This document shows positions 7,489 to 16,295 of a stretch of DNA of 39,644 bases, in pieces; within the stretch, counting starts at the first letter, position 1, and every line of letters begins with the position of its first letter. Made by a program: the position numbers and the translations under genes. Location of the stretch: the NCBI GenBank assembly GCA_021798635.1, contig JAJZGH010000008.1:1-39644 (forward strand), read 5' to 3'. The stretch is from Planctomycetota bacterium. GTDB taxonomy: Bacteria; Planctomycetota; Phycisphaerae; WQYP01. The notes under the pieces are model-generated. The model was not told the origin of the DNA and did not search any database. It saw nothing but the letters and a program-made list of their open reading frames with translations.

Positions 7489-9155
7489 ACAACCCGATTG
7501 TACGTCGTGAACTTATAGGTGCCTTGCGGAAGCCCAACGTGGCCGCGTTGGAAGTAGCTTGGCTGGCCGTATTGGCCGCGGTTATTGTGCTGCGGTGGCC
7601 GGCGGGCGGGCGGGTGAATCTGGCCGGTACGCAGGCCCAGCAGGTTTTAAGTCTGCTCTCCTGGACAATTTTAGTAGGCATGATGCTGGTGGCACCGGCA
7701 TTTCCCGCGGCTTCCGTGGTGACGGAAAAGCGCACCGGTACGCTGGCGTTATTGCTGAATTCTCCGCTTTCCCCCGCCGCGATTTATCTCGGAAAACTCA
7801 TCGGTGCCCTCGGATTGCCCATCATTCTTATGTTGCTGACGATCCCCGGCATGACCGCCTGCTTTGCCATGGGCGGCGTGAGTCTGGTGCATCAGGTTTT
7901 GCCGCTGTATCTGATTTTTATTCTTGTGGCGCTGGAATCCGCGGCTGTGGGGTTGTACGTGAGTATCCGCGTCAATGATGTGGATTCCGGTATACGCCTT
8001 ACTTATGCGGTTTTATTTGTCCTGGATTTATTACTGCTGATCCCCTATCGGCTGGTGGCTGACACACAAAATCCGACCTTTCTGCTTATTGGCCGCTGGC
8101 TGGCGTCCTTTTCACCGCTTCCGGCGATGCTGCATGTCTTGGGGGCTAATTCCGTTCATGCCGGTAATTCCGTTAATGGCGGCGCATCGGTTATCACACG
8201 CTTTGTGATCTGCTCGCTGGTGCTTAGCGGGGTGTTGGGGTTGTTAAGCATTCAACGGCTGGGCCAGTGGCTCTTTGATCGTCCCCGTGCCAGCGGCAAA
8301 ATCACCGATGACCGCTCAACCAAGGTGCAAGCCTATCGCCGAATCATGTATTTATGGTTTTTTGATCCGCAACGCCGCAGTGGTCTGATCGGGCCTTTCA
8401 GCAATCCGGTCATGGTCAAAGAATTTCGCACCAGCCGCTTTGGTCGCTCGCATTGGATGATGCGGCTGGTGGGAATCTGCCTGATGGTATCGCTGGGTTT
8501 AATGCTGGCGGCGGCGTATGGCTCCATGAATTTTCAGCCCCAGACGCTGGGCGAACTGATGGTGATGTTCCAGGTAACGCTGATTGTACTTATTACACCT
8601 AGCTTGTCCGCGGGGCTTATTAGCTCGGAATTGCAGAATAAATCCTGGCAGTTGCTGCGGGTGACACCGTTAAGCCCCGCCAGCATTGTTCTGGGGAAAC
8701 TTTTAAGTGTTTGCCGGACCCTGCTGCTTTTGCTTTTTGCCACGCTGCCGGGCTATGCGGTCATGCTGGTAATCGATAAAGGTCAGGCGGATCGGGTGGT
8801 CACCGTTTTAATTACCCTGGGATTAATTGCGTTATTTTGTTTAATGGTCAGCAGCGCCATCAGCAGTTGGTTTCGGAAGACGGCACAAGCCACAGCCCTT
8901 TCCTATGCACTCTTACTGGGGCTGTTTGGTGGCACACTGGTCTTTTGGGCCGGGAGGGGAACGCTTTTCTCATTAAGCCTTGTGGCGGGAATCCTCAAAT
9001 ATAACCCCCTGGCGGCGGCGTTGGCCACCATCCATGCGCCGGGCTTCAGTGATTATAACTTTGTGCTGACCAACTGGTGGTTCATGCTGACGGTCATGGG
9101 TATTGCGGCGGTTGTTCTGGTGTTCCGGACCTGGCAATTAACCCGGCCCGATTAG
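7485..9155 (+). CDS. ABC-2 type exporter, duplicated permease subunit
   Basis: 556-residue polytopic membrane protein with about twelve hydrophobic segments. It appears to be two fused ABC-2 permease units. Each half opens with an Asn-Pro-x-x-x-x-x-Glu motif (NPIVRREL at residue 3; NPVMVKEFR near residue 306). Each later has the same membrane-entry motif, SPLSPAAIYLGKL in the first half and TPLSPASIVLGKL in the second. A cytosolic linker of about 40 residues, rich in Arg and Lys, joins them. The gene starts with GTG overlapping the ATPase stop. The likely role is export of a lipid, polymer or peptide, or extraction from the membrane. No substrate can be read from the sequence. Confidence 0.85.
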   Translation: MNNPIVRRELIGALRKPNVAALEVAWLAVLAAVIVLRWPAGGRVNLAGTQAQQVLSLLSWTILVGMMLVAPAFPAASVVTEKRTGTLALLLNSPLSPAAIYLGKLIGALGLPIILMLLTIPGMTACFAMGGVSLVHQVLPLYLIFILVALESAAVGLYVSIRVNDVDSGIRLTYAVLFVLDLLLLIPYRLVADTQNPTFLLIGRWLASFSPLPAMLHVLGANSVHAGNSVNGGASVITRFVICSLVLSGVLGLLSIQRLGQWLFDRPRASGKITDDRSTKVQAYRRIMYLWFFDPQRRSGLIGPFSNPVMVKEFRTSRFGRSHWMMRLVGICLMVSLGLMLAAAYGSMNFQPQTLGELMVMFQVTLIVLITPSLSAGLISSELQNKSWQLLRVTPLSPASIVLGKLLSVCRTLLLLLFATLPGYAVMLVIDKGQADRVVTVLITLGLIALFCLMVSSAISSWFRKTAQATALSYALLLGLFGGTLVFWAGRGTLFSLSLVAGILKYNPLAAALATIHAPGFSDYNFVLTNWWFMLTVMGIAAVVLVFRTWQLTRPD

Positions 9156-9202
9156 TTGATGCAAATGGTTAATGCGTGGCGATCCGTATGGGTGATATGT
9201 TC

Positions 9203-11017
9203 ATGAAACAGGCTTTGACTGCCTTGGCTAAACGTTCCGGTCGCGGAATTCCCCGCGCCGCGGTACTGGTTCTTCTGGGATTGTGCGGCACCGGTACACA
9301 AGCTGCCTCCGTCACCAACGGCATTGGCAATCCGATGCTGCATTTGCCCCAGTTGCCGCGACTCCATGCACAAAAGACTTATAATCCACAATTGACTAAA
9401 CTCTGGCATTTGGCTTTACAGCAGAATATTCCGGAAGTTATCACCAAAACGTGCGTCGTTATTGGCGCCGCGGTAAAAAATAAGGTGCCGGACCTGCACG
9501 TGCTACTGCCCTCCCTGGAACATCTGGCCGTTTCCAAGGTCCTCCCCGTGACCGTTAAAACGTCGGTGCTCAAGGCATTGGTGGAAATTGCCGATCCACA
9601 TACGCAGGCGCTTCTGGTACATCTGGATTCCGCAGAGCCATCGGCCTTTGCCCAAATTTTAGATCCACTGCTGGCGAAATGGCACGCGGTGGCCATGCGC
9701 CGCATCTGGATGGCACGGTTGAAAGCTCCATCCGCGGAATTGCAGGTAAAAGTCTCGGCCGCCAAAGCCCTGGGGGCCGCAGGTGATCATCAGGCCGATG
9801 CCCTGTTGAAAAAAGTGGTGCAAAACGCCGGCGAGCCACTGATTTTGCGTTTTGCGGCGGCCCAATCCCTGGCGAAATTGCGGGCCGGCGGTGTTGCCGC
9901 ATTAAGCAAAAGCCTGTTAAAAACCCAAGGCCACACTGTGCCGCAGCGGTTACTCTGCTGCACGATGCTCGCGGCCGGCAACACTGCTGCACAGCGGAAC
10001 ATGCTTCTGGCTCTTGCCGATGATTCCAACTCAGCCGTGGCGGCCATCGCATGGCGGGCATTAATCAAAACCGATGTCAATGCGTTGCAGGCTCTGGCTC
10101 CGCACATGAGCGGCAATGCGGATCCCACGGTTCGGCTGCTGGTGGCGAAAGCCTGGCGGCGCATCGGTGGAAATAAATCTATTAGCGGCTTGGGCACCAC
10201 ACTCAATGACCAGCGGCGGCCGATACGCTGGTATGCGCGTGACGCGCTGATTTTTCTCGGATCACACGCGAAGAGCCGAACGGCGGTCCTTCATACCTGC
10301 CGGGCAATTATTCATGGCAGTGATCCGCTGGCAATGCGTCAGGCCTGCCTGGTGCTGGGCAAATTGGATGACAAAGCTTCGGCCAGTGATTTTGTTTCCC
10401 TGTTATCCAATAAAGCCCAGGCGGTTCGGTTAGGCGCTGTGGTGGCCCTGCGACGCGTGGCGGTTCGCAGCACGCTGCCGGCCGTGTTGAAGTTTGCCCA
10501 AGGCACGGCAAAGAATTCACAATTTGCCTCGGCTCATTTAAACAAGCCGGGCTATGCGGTGCGGTTGAATGATGATAATCAGCAACTTTCGCAGGCGTTT
10601 CAGTTTTTCGGCTTGATGCACTACGCTCCCGCGTTGTCGGTGATGATTCCCTGCATCCCGAAACATGCCCCCTACGGAGTTGAAGCGCGGCAGGCGGCGA
10701 TCTGGGCCATTGGTATGATTGATAACGGGCAAAGTCATCCGAAGCTGGCCAGGCAGTTGGCGGGGCGTCTGGATGATATGGCAATGCCCATTCCGGAATT
10801 TGAACAGGTGCGCGAAATGTCCGCACTTACATTGGGACGAATCCATGCCAAAGCTCGCCTTACCGATCTTAACGCATCCTATTCCGCTGCGGATATTGGC
10901 CCGCTTTCGCTGGCGTGCCGCTGGGCCATTGGAAAAATCACGGGCAAGGTGCCGCCATTACCTCATGCAACGACTGTATTTCAAGCCGGATTTCTGGTGC
11001 CGTTGTCGCAGCATTGA
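9203..11017 (+). CDS. secreted HEAT-repeat protein
   Basis: About 604 residues. It has an N-terminal signal peptide (Lys/Arg-rich start, hydrophobic AAVLVLLGLCG, small residues before AAS). The remainder is a long run of paired helices in HEAT/PBS-lyase-like repeats, for example 'KAWRRIGGNKSISGLGTTL', 'LVLGKLDDKASASDFVSLL' and 'AALTLGRI'-like units. Such alpha-solenoids serve as protein-binding scaffolds. ATG 9203 is chosen because GGTGAT sits just upstream and it immediately precedes the signal peptide. In-frame GTG 9176 and ATGs 9188 and 9197 are alternatives. The gene lies 47 bases after the ABC permease and 37 before the binding lipoprotein, so it is probably in the same transcript. Confidence 0.8.
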   Translation: MKQALTALAKRSGRGIPRAAVLVLLGLCGTGTQAASVTNGIGNPMLHLPQLPRLHAQKTYNPQLTKLWHLALQQNIPEVITKTCVVIGAAVKNKVPDLHVLLPSLEHLAVSKVLPVTVKTSVLKALVEIADPHTQALLVHLDSAEPSAFAQILDPLLAKWHAVAMRRIWMARLKAPSAELQVKVSAAKALGAAGDHQADALLKKVVQNAGEPLILRFAAAQSLAKLRAGGVAALSKSLLKTQGHTVPQRLLCCTMLAAGNTAAQRNMLLALADDSNSAVAAIAWRALIKTDVNALQALAPHMSGNADPTVRLLVAKAWRRIGGNKSISGLGTTLNDQRRPIRWYARDALIFLGSHAKSRTAVLHTCRAIIHGSDPLAMRQACLVLGKLDDKASASDFVSLLSNKAQAVRLGAVVALRRVAVRSTLPAVLKFAQGTAKNSQFASAHLNKPGYAVRLNDDNQQLSQAFQFFGLMHYAPALSVMIPCIPKHAPYGVEARQAAIWAIGMIDNGQSHPKLARQLAGRLDDMAMPIPEFEQVREMSALTLGRIHAKARLTDLNASYSAADIGPLSLACRWAIGKITGKVPPLPHATTVFQAGFLVPLSQH

Positions 11018-11054
11018 CGCAGCGCTTGGAAAAACGGCTGGGGTGCCGCGGAGT

Positions 11055-11945
11055 ATGCGATTAAATATCTTCCGGATATTGCTGTTGATTTCCCTGCCCA
11101 TGGCTTTGGCGGGTTGTGCAAAAACCAGTGTCATCAAACATCGCAGCGGCCCGCGGATCGTCAGCACAGATCCGTCGGCCACGCAGATATTGCTGCAAAT
11201 TGGTGCCGCTAAAACAATCGTCGGTGTTTCTCCCTGGGATAAACCCCTGCTGCCCAAATCCCTGCGAAATCTGCCCGTGGTAGGCGGATATCTGCACCTC
11301 GATGAGGAATTGGTGGTGCAACTGGCACCCACCGCCTTGATTCTCCAGCAGGCTCCGCAGCGTGTAGAACCGGGGATTCTCGCCATGGCGCGGCAAAATG
11401 GAATTCGCATTGTGAATATCAAAATCAACACGTTTCATCAACTTTTTACCGCCGTCCGCACGCTGGGCGGAATCAGCGGCTGCCAAAAACGCGCAGCGAC
11501 GGCAGTCCAAGTGCTGAAATCAGAGTTAAAAATTCTGGCCGGCGATCGCCCCAAAAATACGCCGCGTGTGGTATATATAATCTCCACCAGGCCGATCAGG
11601 GTGGTGGGTGCGGATAACTTTATGGATCAGGAAATAACTCTGGCGGGCGGAAATAATGTGGCGCAACGTTGCGGCAACGGATTTCCCACGATCACACGCG
11701 GCACACTGGTGCGTTTGAATCCGCAGATTCTCCTGATCTCCAAACCGGGGCAGCCTACGGTCGCGGGGCCAGCTGATCCGCGGCTAACGCAATGGTTGGC
11801 ATTACCCATTGCCGCCGCCAGAGCCAGACATGTGCATTTAATAACTTGGCCGCAGGCGCAGATGCTCACGCTTCATGTTGGCCGCCTGATTGGTCGTCTC
11901 CGGAAATTAATTCATCCGCCCGCCCGCGCAGGGAGCATGAAATGA
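11055..11945 (+). CDS. periplasmic B12/siderophore-type substrate-binding lipoprotein
   Basis: 296-residue lipoprotein of the BtuF/FepB/TroA-like fold. A lipobox LAGC places the modified Cys at residue 21. The mature part starts with PRIVSTDPSATQILLQIGA, the standard first strand-helix unit of cluster A-II binding proteins. Later come a GVS-x-W-D segment and an ELVVQLAPTALILQQ unit. In a BtuCDF-type importer it would deliver the ligand (cobalamin, haem or a ferric siderophore) to the inner-membrane permease. The ligand cannot be told from the sequence. The stop overlaps the permease start as ATGA. A longer in-frame start inside the HEAT gene is rejected because the lipoprotein signal begins here. 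Confidence 0.85.
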   Translation: MRLNIFRILLLISLPMALAGCAKTSVIKHRSGPRIVSTDPSATQILLQIGAAKTIVGVSPWDKPLLPKSLRNLPVVGGYLHLDEELVVQLAPTALILQQAPQRVEPGILAMARQNGIRIVNIKINTFHQLFTAVRTLGGISGCQKRAATAVQVLKSELKILAGDRPKNTPRVVYIISTRPIRVVGADNFMDQEITLAGGNNVAQRCGNGFPTITRGTLVRLNPQILLISKPGQPTVAGPADPRLTQWLALPIAAARARHVHLITWPQAQMLTLHVGRLIGRLRKLIHPPARAGSMK

Positions 11946-12973
11946 AAGCCCCCAAACCATTAGGCTTGAACGTAATGGCTCTGGCCGGGGTCCTGCTGAC
12001 GCTTTTGATATTCGCATTATGCCTGGCGATCGGCCCCGGTACTCCCGGACAACAGAGCGTCTCCTTAGGATTTCCTGGATGGGACATTCTGCAATTACGC
12101 CTCACACGCGTTGCGGCGGCCGCGATTGCAGGCGGTGCCTTGGGCCTTGCCGGAGTGCTCTTGCAGGGTTTGTTGCGAAATCCGCTGGCTGACCCCTTTG
12201 TTCTGGGCATTTCCAGCGGATCCACCGTCGGGGTGATGATCTGGATTGTTTTTGGAGATGTCCTTTTGCAATCGTTGGCCGGACACCCCTGGCTGGTAAG
12301 CTTCTTTTCCAATGGCCAAAGTATTCCAGCTTTGGCCGGGGCGATCGCGGCCACCGTGCTGGTTTTTCTACTGGGCCGGCGCAACGGAATACTCCAGCCT
12401 ATGACACTCATACTTTCCGGCGTGGTAATCAGCACCATCGGCGGCGCCTTGGTAATGTTATTAAATAATATGGTGCCCTACGGAGCCAGAGCGGATATTT
12501 TAAGTTACATGTTCGGTTATATAAGTGAAGGCACGTCCCATACACTGCTTCTGACGGCCGGCGTTGCGTTTGCTATCGCATGGGCCGGCGCCCTGACGCT
12601 GGGCGGTGCGATGAACATCGCTTCATTTTCCGATGCGGAGGCCCACAGCCTGGGAATAAAATTGTCTTCCCTGCGATTATCCGCTTTTGCTTTAGCGGCT
12701 CTGGCCACAGCAGCTTCCATTACTGTGGCCGGCCCGATCGGCTTTGTCGGATTAATCTGTCCGCATGTGTGCCGGGGGCTTTTTGGGCCTGATCAGCGGC
12801 AGTTGTTGGTCACCAGCCCTCTTCTGGCGGCCATATTTTTAATGCTTGCCGACACATTTGTCCGCAGCACCGGTGCCTGGTTCAACGGTGAATTGCCCGT
12901 GGGGGTAATCACTGCCTTATGCGGGGGTCCGTTTTTCCTGTATCTGCTGCAGCGTCGGCGGATATGGATGTAA
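11942..12973 (+). CDS. BtuC/FecCD-family ABC permease
   Basis: 343-residue polytopic permease, as expected for the family (about ten membrane helices). Diagnostic segments are RLTRVAAAAIAGGALGLAGVLLQGLLRNPLADP (positions about 38-70) with the family's R-L-P/T-R and QG-x-x-x-NPLA-x-P motifs, the G-I-S-S-G-S turn, and the ATPase-contacting loop AGPIGFVGLICPH. It carries the ligand across the inner membrane together with the lipoprotein upstream and the ATPase downstream. It overlaps the lipoprotein gene by four bases. The next coding region starts at or within 15 bases of its stop. Confidence 0.93.
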   Translation: MKAPKPLGLNVMALAGVLLTLLIFALCLAIGPGTPGQQSVSLGFPGWDILQLRLTRVAAAAIAGGALGLAGVLLQGLLRNPLADPFVLGISSGSTVGVMIWIVFGDVLLQSLAGHPWLVSFFSNGQSIPALAGAIAATVLVFLLGRRNGILQPMTLILSGVVISTIGGALVMLLNNMVPYGARADILSYMFGYISEGTSHTLLLTAGVAFAIAWAGALTLGGAMNIASFSDAEAHSLGIKLSSLRLSAFALAALATAASITVAGPIGFVGLICPHVCRGLFGPDQRQLLVTSPLLAAIFLMLADTFVRSTGAWFNGELPVGVITALCGGPFFLYLLQRRRIWM

Positions 12974-12987
12974 TAAGTCTTGGCGGT

Positions 12988-13848
12988 ATGAATATGTTGA
13001 TGGATCGCAACAATCCCGACCTCCTGCCCGAAGCCTCGCCCGCCCATGCGGTCCTGACCGCGACGGATGTGCGTTTTCAGTATGCTTCCAGCCAACCCGC
13101 GGTCGATGGCGTGAGCGTCCCTTTTTACGCTGGCGAGGTAGCCATGATTGTCGGCCCCAATGGTTCTGGGAAATCCACGCTGCTGCAACTATTGTGCGGC
13201 CACCTCACGCCGTCAACTGGGGCCGTCACAGCCCAGGAGCAAAACATCACACACCTGCATCCACTCAAGCGTGCCGCCCTGATGTCCTATGTTCCGCAGG
13301 CCCCGCAGGTAAGCTTTGCCTACCGCGTGCAGGACATTGTGTCCATGGGTGCCTGGGCGCAGCAGCGCCGCCGGCCGGGCGAGGAAAAAGTATCTCAAGA
13401 CAAGCCGGACGTGGATCACATAATTCAGGCCATGTGGGATCTGGATATTCACGCTCTGGCCCAGCGCACCTACGACGAGCTTTCAGCCGGGGAACGCCAG
13501 CGCGTGGCCATCGCCCGCGCTCTGGTTCAGGATGCCCCAATTATGCTGCTGGATGAGCCTACGGCAGCCCTGGATATCTGGCATCAGCTGGAACTGCTGC
13601 ACCACTTAAACTCGCTGGCGCACGTCGGGCGTAAAGCGGTTATCTGGGTCACACATGATTTAAACCACGCCCGCGCCCATGCCGACCGCGTTTTAATTAT
13701 GGATGCGGGAAAGCTGGCCGCCCATGGCCAAGCCGATCAGGTACTGACCCCTGAAATACTCGAACCAATCTATCGCGTGCAAGTAACCGTGCAGGACGGA
13801 AATCTGCGATTTAGCCGATACAATAGAGGGACGACAGGCCGGATATAG
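12988..13848 (+). CDS. BtuD/FecE-family ABC importer ATPase
   Basis: 286-residue ATPase energising the BtuCD-type importer. It has Walker A GPNGSGKS at residues 56-63 and Q-loop VPQAPQ. Its signature is ELSAGERQR (Ala replacing the first Gly of LSGGE, common in this family). Walker B is IMLLDEPTAALD and the switch is VTHDLNHA. The start is uncertain: ATGs at 12964 (overlapping the permease end), 12988, 12994 and 13000 are all in frame, with GGCGG-like weak ribosome sites. I take 12988. The gene ends 14 bases before the aminotransferase start, so the importer and the arginine pathway genes are probably one operon. Confidence 0.92.
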   Translation: MNMLMDRNNPDLLPEASPAHAVLTATDVRFQYASSQPAVDGVSVPFYAGEVAMIVGPNGSGKSTLLQLLCGHLTPSTGAVTAQEQNITHLHPLKRAALMSYVPQAPQVSFAYRVQDIVSMGAWAQQRRRPGEEKVSQDKPDVDHIIQAMWDLDIHALAQRTYDELSAGERQRVAIARALVQDAPIMLLDEPTAALDIWHQLELLHHLNSLAHVGRKAVIWVTHDLNHARAHADRVLIMDAGKLAAHGQADQVLTPEILEPIYRVQVTVQDGNLRFSRYNRGTTGRI

Positions 13849-13862
13849 GCCGGAGGTTGGTT

Positions 13863-15254
13863 ATGGCCACATTAATTGCGGATCAACTGGCAGCGGATCC
13901 ACGGGTGCGTGAGGCAAGAGAGCTTTTAATCTTAGCACTGCGCGATCATCAGCATAAGCTAACGGGTATACAGGCCCCGGATCCGGCCCGCGCGGCTGAA
14001 TATGCCAAAATCATTGCGGATTTTTCCCAAACCCGGGCCGGGGGACTTTATTTCCCGTATCTGGGCAGCGGCGTGGGGAACGGCGCGCTGGTGGAACTCG
14101 CGGACGGAAGCGTTAAGTATGATTTCATCAGCGGCATCGGCGTGCATTATCTGGGCCACAGCCATCCGCTACTGGTAAACAGCGGGATCGCAGCCGCACT
14201 TTCCGATACGGTCATGCAGGGCAACCTCCAGCAGAGCCGTAACTCACCGCCTGTGTCATCGCTGTTGCTTCAACTGGCCAAAACCGCCGGTACCAAGCTG
14301 GAACATTGCTTTCTTACCACCAGTGGCGCGATGGCTAACGAGAACGCGCTGAAGCTTATATTTCAGCGCAAGCCCGGCAGCACCCGCATGTTGGCGTTTG
14401 AACATGGATTCTGCGGACGCACCATGGTCTTGGCACAAATAACGGATAAGCCGCAATACCGTGCCGGATTGCCCACAACGTTAGCCGTGGATTATGTGCC
14501 ATTTTTTGATGCTGCCGATCCCCAGGGCAGCACCGAAAACGCGGTTGCCGCATTGCGCTCGCATCTGAACCGATATCCGGCGCAACATGCCGGGATGTGC
14601 CTTGAGCTGATCTTAGGCGAGGGCGGATATTGGCTGGGCGATCATGATTTTTTTCGCGCGCTTTTAACTGAACTCAAAGCCCACACTATCGCGGTCTGGT
14701 TTGATGAAATCCAGACGTTCGGTCGTACCAGCCGCCCGTTTGCCTTTGAACATTTTGATCTGGGTCAATGGGCCGATGTGGTCACCGTGGGAAAGATCAC
14801 ACAACTTTGCGCCACACTCTTTACGCCGGAATTTAAGCCAAAGCCCGGCCTGTTGAGTCAAACCTTTACCGCCTCTGCAGCCGCCATTGCCGCCGCTGAA
14901 GTCATCCTGAAAATAATAATTCAAGGCGATCTCTTCGGCCCCGGCGGACGCAATATGCAGGTGCATGGAATGATAACACAACGTCTGGAAGCGATCGCCG
15001 CGCGGCATCCCCAGCTGCTGCGTGGACCTTATGGCCTCGGCGGCATGATCGCTTTTACGCCGCTGGACGGCTCAGAAGCCAAAGTGAAAGTTGTACTCAA
15101 AGCGCTGTTTGATGCGGGTGTCATCGCCTTTTATGCCGGCAGCAATCCCGCGCGCATCCGCATGTTGCCGCCGGTGCCGGTGGTGACGCAACAGGATATT
15201 GACATAGTCTGCGATATCGTGGAATCGACGCTTGTGGCATGTGCCGACATCTGA
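13863..15254 (+). CDS. class III aminotransferase, probable succinylornithine transaminase (AstC-like)
   Basis: 463-residue PLP enzyme of the class III fold. It has the cofactor-binding SGAMANENALKL segment (Ser-Gly-Ala-x-Ala-Asn-Glu), the Asp of WFDEIQTFGRT that contacts the PLP ring nitrogen, and the presumed Schiff-base lysine in VVTVGKITQL. It is longer than AstC/ArgD (about 405). The K-loop resembles that of L-lysine 6-transaminase, so substrate assignment rests on context. It lies 12 bases before astA and is co-directional with an AstD-like gene. A good GGAGG ribosome site at 13852-13856 supports ATG 13863 over TTG 13857. The predicted step is N2-succinylornithine plus 2-oxoglutarate to N-succinylglutamate semialdehyde plus glutamate. 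Confidence 0.75.
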   Translation: MATLIADQLAADPRVREARELLILALRDHQHKLTGIQAPDPARAAEYAKIIADFSQTRAGGLYFPYLGSGVGNGALVELADGSVKYDFISGIGVHYLGHSHPLLVNSGIAAALSDTVMQGNLQQSRNSPPVSSLLLQLAKTAGTKLEHCFLTTSGAMANENALKLIFQRKPGSTRMLAFEHGFCGRTMVLAQITDKPQYRAGLPTTLAVDYVPFFDAADPQGSTENAVAALRSHLNRYPAQHAGMCLELILGEGGYWLGDHDFFRALLTELKAHTIAVWFDEIQTFGRTSRPFAFEHFDLGQWADVVTVGKITQLCATLFTPEFKPKPGLLSQTFTASAAAIAAAEVILKIIIQGDLFGPGGRNMQVHGMITQRLEAIAARHPQLLRGPYGLGGMIAFTPLDGSEAKVKVVLKALFDAGVIAFYAGSNPARIRMLPPVPVVTQQDIDIVCDIVESTLVACADI

Positions 15255-15266
15255 TGGAGTCTAACT

Positions 15267-16295
15267 ATGGTATTTATCCGCCCGATTCGTACCGCTGATG
15301 TGGATGCCCTTGTTGATTTAGCGGGCCAGTCGGGCTATGGCATGACCACCCTTCCGCCGGATCGCGCGGTGCTCCAGCGCCGCATTGAGGAAAGCGAACT
15401 GGCGTTCAGCCTGAAGATGGAAAAGCCGCGCGGTGAAACCTATCTGTTTGTGCTGGAAGATGCGGCAAGTGGTAAAGCCGTGGGCGTGTGCGGTATTGTT
15501 TCCAAGGTAGGCGGGTTTGATCCGTTTTACAGTTACCGCATCCGGGAGCAACGCCACCACAGCACCATGCTTAAGGTGGACAAAAACATCCCCATGCTGG
15601 AATTAACTGTCAACTATGACGGCCCCGCGATTGTCGGAAGCCTTTTCCTTCTGCCGCAGTTTCGTAAAAATAGTAACGGCCGATTGTTATCCCTGGCGCG
15701 TTTTGTTTTCATGGCCCAATTTCCCCGACGCTTCGACCCGCATGTCATTGCGGAAATGCGCGGCATTATTGACGCCCAGGGCCGATCCGCATTTTGGGAT
15801 GCGGTGGGCCGGCACTTTTTTGACCTCGATTTCCCGCAGGCGGATTACCTGACGATGGCGGACAAGGAATTTATCGCCAATTTAATGCCGAAGCATCCGT
15901 TATATATTCCGCTGCTGCCACTGGCCGCGCAGCAGGTCATTGGCAAGGTGCATCCGGATACGCAGCCGGCGTTGAAGATTCTGACAGATGAGGGCTTCAC
16001 CTTTGAAAAACTTGTGGATATTTTTGAAGCCGGTGCGGTATATGGATGCGACGTCATGGAGGTTCGGGCCGTGCGCGAAAGCCGGCAGGCAATATACCGC
16101 GGCCCCGCTTCCTTGGCGCAGGCACCGGAGGATTATCTGATATCCAATGGCCGCATGGCGTTTCGCGCCTGCAAAGCGGCGATTCAACGCGTGGATGACA
16201 AATCCATCAACTTGGATTCTGATGTGGCAAAACAACTGGATCTTGCGCCTGGGGACCCGGTGCGCTATGTAGCCATGCGGGCGGGTGCGAAATGA
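15267..16295 (+). CDS. astA: arginine/ornithine N-succinyltransferase (AstA/AruF-G family)
   Basis: 342 residues, matching the family length. It has the AstA hallmarks: an N-terminal IRP-x-x-x-x-D-x-D-A-L-x-x-LA start, LELTVNYDGP, LFLLPQFRKNSNGRLLS (the acyl-CoA-binding GNAT-like core), VIAEMRGIID, LMPKHPLYIPLL and FEAGAVYGCDV. The enzyme transfers succinyl from succinyl-CoA to the alpha-amino group of arginine or, in the AruF/G branch, ornithine. It is encoded between the aminotransferase and the aldehyde dehydrogenase, and its stop overlaps the latter's start (ATGA). No AstB or AstE lies in the window, so ornithine rather than arginine could be the true substrate. Confidence 0.88.
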   Translation: MVFIRPIRTADVDALVDLAGQSGYGMTTLPPDRAVLQRRIEESELAFSLKMEKPRGETYLFVLEDAASGKAVGVCGIVSKVGGFDPFYSYRIREQRHHSTMLKVDKNIPMLELTVNYDGPAIVGSLFLLPQFRKNSNGRLLSLARFVFMAQFPRRFDPHVIAEMRGIIDAQGRSAFWDAVGRHFFDLDFPQADYLTMADKEFIANLMPKHPLYIPLLPLAAQQVIGKVHPDTQPALKILTDEGFTFEKLVDIFEAGAVYGCDVMEVRAVRESRQAIYRGPASLAQAPEDYLISNGRMAFRACKAAIQRVDDKSINLDSDVAKQLDLAPGDPVRYVAMRAGAK

